Below are positions 60,790 through 64,000 of a DNA stretch of 64,000 nucleotides, one piece after another. How positions within the stretch are numbered: the stretch's first letter is position 1; each line of letters starts with the position of its first letter. The notes under the pieces were generated by a model that saw nothing but the letters and a program-made list of their open reading frames with translations, did not search any database and had not been told where the DNA came from. Both the position numbers and the translations under genes were made by a program. This DNA comes from Arbacia lixula. Taxonomy: Eukaryota; Echinodermata; Echinoidea; Arbacioida; Arbaciidae. Location: NCBI GenBank assembly GCA_963669155.1, contig OZ022583.1, positions 18,035,694 through 18,099,693 on the forward strand, written 5' to 3'.

Positions 60790-61193
60790 GGCCACCGCCG
60801 CTGGCACGATATTGGCACGATTCTGCGGTCATATGGGCTTAAGACTGAAAATGTAATGTCATCTTCTTGCACAAATCTGATGACCAGGTCTTGAAATTCA
60901 ACCAATAGACCGGTTTACTAACATATTCAAATTTTATACATACCAGTTCAACAAAGGTTGCCCCTGACAACCGGAAAGCTTGCCCAAGGGTTGCCCGACA
61001 TAGCAACAACTAATGTATGCAAAGTGGATTCCAAGTACTGAAATACCATCGTTAGGTACAGGTTAATGGAATAGCTCATTACTAGGCCCCGAGGGAATAA
61101 ACATCCATACATTTGACTACATTTGACTACATTAGTAAACCGGTCTATTGCAGAGTCGTACCACTGATTGGGTTGAGTCATCTGCTGTGGCCT
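60790..61193. mobile_element. TTAA-flanked element with GGCCAC ends, containing a nested element
   Basis: Outer ends: TTAA then GGCCAC at the left (60786-60795) and GTGGCCT then TTAA at the right (61187-61197), with weaker inverted similarity inward (GGCACGATTCTGC against GGTACGACTCTGC). An inner pair, ATAGACCGGTTTACTAA at 60905 and its perfect complement ending at 61148, bounds a 244-bp second element. This looks like one short transposon inserted into another. Confidence 0.65.
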
Positions 61194-61197
61194 TTAA

Positions 61198-63375
61198 GCA
61201 AACTTACAGTAAGATAACCAGGTAAAATATGAGTATCATTAAAAGAGTTTTCCACTGTGAGAGAGCTAGACATTCTTATACAGTTGAATTGTCAGACTTA
61301 CATGATACATCACATCATCTTTATGGCTTGCATCTTAATAAGGATTATATGACCTCCATTTGGATGATGGTCAGCTTCAAACAGAGCAATGTTTTCCAAA
61401 AGACTTCTTATATTTACAGCTCAGTGCAATGCTATACCAAGTGAGTACATCTCTGTTATTTCATCTTAAAATTAACAAATAGTACAGATTGTGATTTGAA
61501 TTACAGACAAAATTCTTCCTGGATGGAGAAAATGGTTAATTTGACACACAAGATGATATATATATTAAAATTGGAAACAGTTTCCCATTCAAAACTTGTA
61601 CTACATGTGTTGTCGTCAAATTTGTCCACACAAGGTGTTGTATCGTTGAGGAACACAATTCACACTGTGATATCATGTGTCTTTCCATGGGAAATAACCA
61701 ATAGCTGGAGTTTCGTTGTTGAGTAGATGTTCGATGTCCATAGTGACAACTCTGCATTCTCAAATGTGTTCCTGATGCTGTCTTGTTCCATGAGATGCTC
61801 TTCATGAATTGGAAAGCTAGATTTTGACTTCACGGTGAGTATCTATCGCACATGCTGTCGGCGATGCTGCTTTGCTCCAGCACTGTGCAATCCTTTCGCA
61901 CTGTAATTCCGCTCGATGCACTGCATTTTTTCATGACAGCGTTATGCAGATGAAAACGATTTACCCTCTGTGTGTAAATACCGGTACACACAAATCCCAT
62001 AGAGCAGCAGTGTATTTGACACTCAAAGGGTTAAAAAGCAAGGGATAAGTCTCAGTTGGATAATATCTCTGCTCCAAGCTTTGCGGTAGGGCAGATAACA
62101 TGTTTGTAGCTGTAGTGAGTTTTTCGCTACTTCCATGAGAGTTTCACAGTTTGAGAGTGTGCTGTAAAGGAAAAATGTTGCTGTCTCTATGGTCCCGTTA
62201 AGCGAGAATCCCCCGAGGAGTTTCAGGCGAAAGTGAAGACTGAACGTCAGGCTGTATCACTCTGGGTATCTCAAACTAGCTAGTAAAAGGAAATCAGCAG
62301 ACGGAAAAGTTTTGGTTGCTTGCACCAATCTCACTCTTAATCTGCTTCCAATTCTCCAGTTCCACAACCTTCATTCTAGACATTCTCCATATCCATCCAT
62401 CCTTCTTTACTTTTAAGTTTCATCCTACATAGATCTCTCTACTTCTATAAGCGTCTGTTCCCTGTTCTGACAAATGCAAATGTCTGAGCACTTCTACAAA
62501 TTTAACACGGGTTTGCTATTTCTCTCTCCATCCTGAAATCGCGTCTGCTACGAAGACGTAAAGCTCTCGGCATCTCAGCTGGCCTCCGTCAATTCCTCGT
62601 GGTGCACCAGTGTTCCAACAATCCACACATCTAAAATGACAACACAATTTATAACATCGATGATGTAACGGACAGTCACACATCAAGACGGAATCTGCAT
62701 ATATGCATAATGCTCTGTTGGACAGATAACCACATTAACTGACTTATTGTAGTAACAAATATTTCAGCGCTCGTAGCTCCAGGGCGTCTCTTTCACGACA
62801 AGCGGACGGCTTGTGGAATCGGCGTACTTCACTTCACTTTTCATGGGCCACAGTTTATCCATAAACAATCAGAACTAATAATCTGCAGTCTGTAGATTTC
62901 AAGAATTGTACAAGATAATGATACAGGTTCAGGATGGTATTGCGTAGCCATGCCCCATCCATTAATTTTTTTTTTGAAAGGAGTAAAAACAATGTTCTCT
63001 TTGTATTGGGCATTTTGTTCCCATGTTTTGTTTATTTTTACTGCTAGGAAGTTAGGGAAGGAAGTCTATTGTCCATCTAGGGTGAAATGACAAACTTTTT
63101 TTTTCTTGTTATATTTTTGTGGGTAAAGAGGGGTTGCTAACATTCAGCAAGGGGTTGGGGATGGAGGTGTGTGTGTGTGGGGGTGGGGGTGGGGGGGTGG
63201 AGGGGGGGGGATCCCGGCCCTGAAGCCATTGAATAAAGTCAGAACTTAATCAAATAAATCACTGTTTAGCGGAAACACAAGGCCGTATTACAAGATCCGT
63301 CAATCAAATATGAGACCATATCCGGGGGAAGAAGGCCATCCCTTATCAAGGGGAGAGGTTGGGGGAGGGGTGTTG
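61198..63375. other. probable 3' UTR and downstream flank of the - strand gene
   Basis: No second gene recognised. A G-rich tract with GGGGGTGGGGGTGGGGGGG lies at about 63175-63210. It reads as C-rich on the transcript strand. TTTATT, a complementary polyadenylation signal, occurs near 63030 and elsewhere, so the transcript end is undecided. Confidence 0.4.
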
Positions 63376-63538
63376 CTAGGAGACACTGCTGCCCCCGCTG
63401 TTGGACCGTAGCCCATGTCCCCCCCTCATGGTCTGCACAGCCATGATCTCGTTGTCCATGTACTTGTCCATGTTCTCCTCGCCGGTGAGGAAGCGTTCCA
63501 GCTTATCAATGCAGGCATCCTGGTAATCATGGATCCAC
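63376..63538 (-). CDS. terminal coding exon of an unrecognised gene (54 codons, partial)
   Basis: On the - strand an acceptor (CTCTACCCAG, ending at 63539) is followed by an open frame of 54 codons and a stop. It reads [16 protein letters not shown], then [17 protein letters not shown], then a Gly/Ser-rich end [12 protein letters not shown]. The exon is amphipathic and charged, probably helical, then a disordered tail. Codon use is GC-richer than the surrounding DNA, which supports real coding. The upstream part of the gene lies past 64000. I do not recognise the family. Confidence 0.6.
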
Positions 63539-64000
63539 CTGGGTAGAGGAGGGATTAATGCCATTAAGTATCATAATAGGCGCATGAAATGTGTTATCAA
63601 ATCAATGGGCTTTTCCTGGCTTGGTATTGAGAGGGTTAAAGCATATCATCCTGACACAGAAAACAAATGTAATATGATACCTATGATTAAACCATACCTC
63701 CTCATCTGTGACATCACCAGGAGTTGCCAATTTGGCTTCATTATGTCAGCCCCCCTCCCAGCCCCCCCCCCCCCCCCCCCCATTCCCCCATTCCCCCGGT
63801 GCCATTGAAGAAACATACGCCCCTCTCTTTCCAGGACGAATACATTTATGGACAAAGACCTATTACTAGATCAATCATTCTCTCTCATGACATGACAAGG
63901 ACTTGCCAATTTTGTTTCACAAGTTCAAATTCACCTCTTCCCCTGGTGAATTACTTGATTCCAATAAGGAAGCAAACGCCCCTTGCGTCTTTTGTATAAG
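63539..64000 (-). other. intron of the unrecognised - strand gene with duplicated segments
   Basis: Two diverged copies of a segment of about 190 bases, from about 63705 and 63890, share GACATCACCAGGAGTTGCCA-like sequence (second copy GACATGACAAGGACTTGCCA) and end near an ACGCCCCT block. The first includes a C run at about 63763-63781. Confidence 0.55.

Overview
This is a window of animal nuclear genomic DNA, not bacterial. Its genes are split by GT-AG introns, intergenic and intron DNA is AT-rich, and most of the sequence is repeats and remnants of mobile elements. The repeat types (short palindromic elements, arrays with divergent 'gacctttgacct' strings ending in a ggacggacggaca tail and a 'gcctccgg...gcagaggcat' end, gypsy-like solo LTRs) and the gene content suggest a marine deuterostome, most likely a sea urchin. 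That assignment is inference from repeat style, not from a marker gene.

Three genes can be reconstructed with confidence by joining exons at splice sites that keep the frame. (1) BUD23 (WBSCR22), the 18S rRNA guanine-N7 methyltransferase, + strand, 1168-11181, ten coding exons, 283 aa. (2) A C2H2 zinc-finger gene, - strand, 29865-27406, two coding exons, 615 aa, with 14 near-identical fingers plus a decayed one. (3) ERp29, an ER-lumen thioredoxin-fold chaperone, + strand, 48217-51364, three coding exons, 250 aa, with signal peptide and KDEL tail. Two further gene parts are present: an orphan acidic first exon at 24337-24665 that resembles the N-terminal part of P2X7-intracellular-domain-like proteins, and the last coding exon of an unrecognised - strand gene at 63376-63538 whose 5' part lies beyond the right edge.

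Region by region: 1-1167 is upstream flank. 1168-11181 is BUD23 with several short transposons and tandem repeats in its introns. 11182-14532 is flank with two small elements. 14533-18278 is a satellite of exactly 58 units of 65 (or 62) bp with internal higher-order duplications. 18279-20900 holds local duplications and homopolymer runs. 21207-23850 is a diverged repeat array. 24337-26700 has the orphan exon and a TTAA-flanked palindromic element. 27406-29905 is the zinc-finger gene. 31024-32039 and 43502-44456 are two related solo LTRs, each with an intact 4-bp target duplication. 32490-34762 is a dead non-LTR retrotransposon with a Harbinger-like DNA transposon remnant nested inside it. 38126-39450 is a pogo/Tigger-like non-autonomous element. 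43341-45503 holds 11 copies of a GTGACGGAGCTGA-type motif, including a large inverted repeat. 46692-46897 is a 104-bp direct duplication with no mismatch seen. 48217-51364 is ERp29. 51365-63375 is intergenic or 3'-flanking DNA with microsatellites, tandem duplications and nested TTAA-flanked elements.

The genes do not form a functional unit. BUD23 (ribosome maturation) and ERp29 (secretory-pathway folding) are independent housekeeping genes, and the zinc-finger gene is a probable DNA-binding regulator. I found no undescribed biological system that the sequence supports. The most unusual features are the GTGACGGAGCTGA motif cluster, the satellite's higher-order structure, tandem duplications that copy the 3' splice-site region of an exon in both BUD23 and ERp29, and three size variants of one TTAA-flanked element. 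No tRNA or rRNA gene was recognised by eye; small RNA genes could have been missed.
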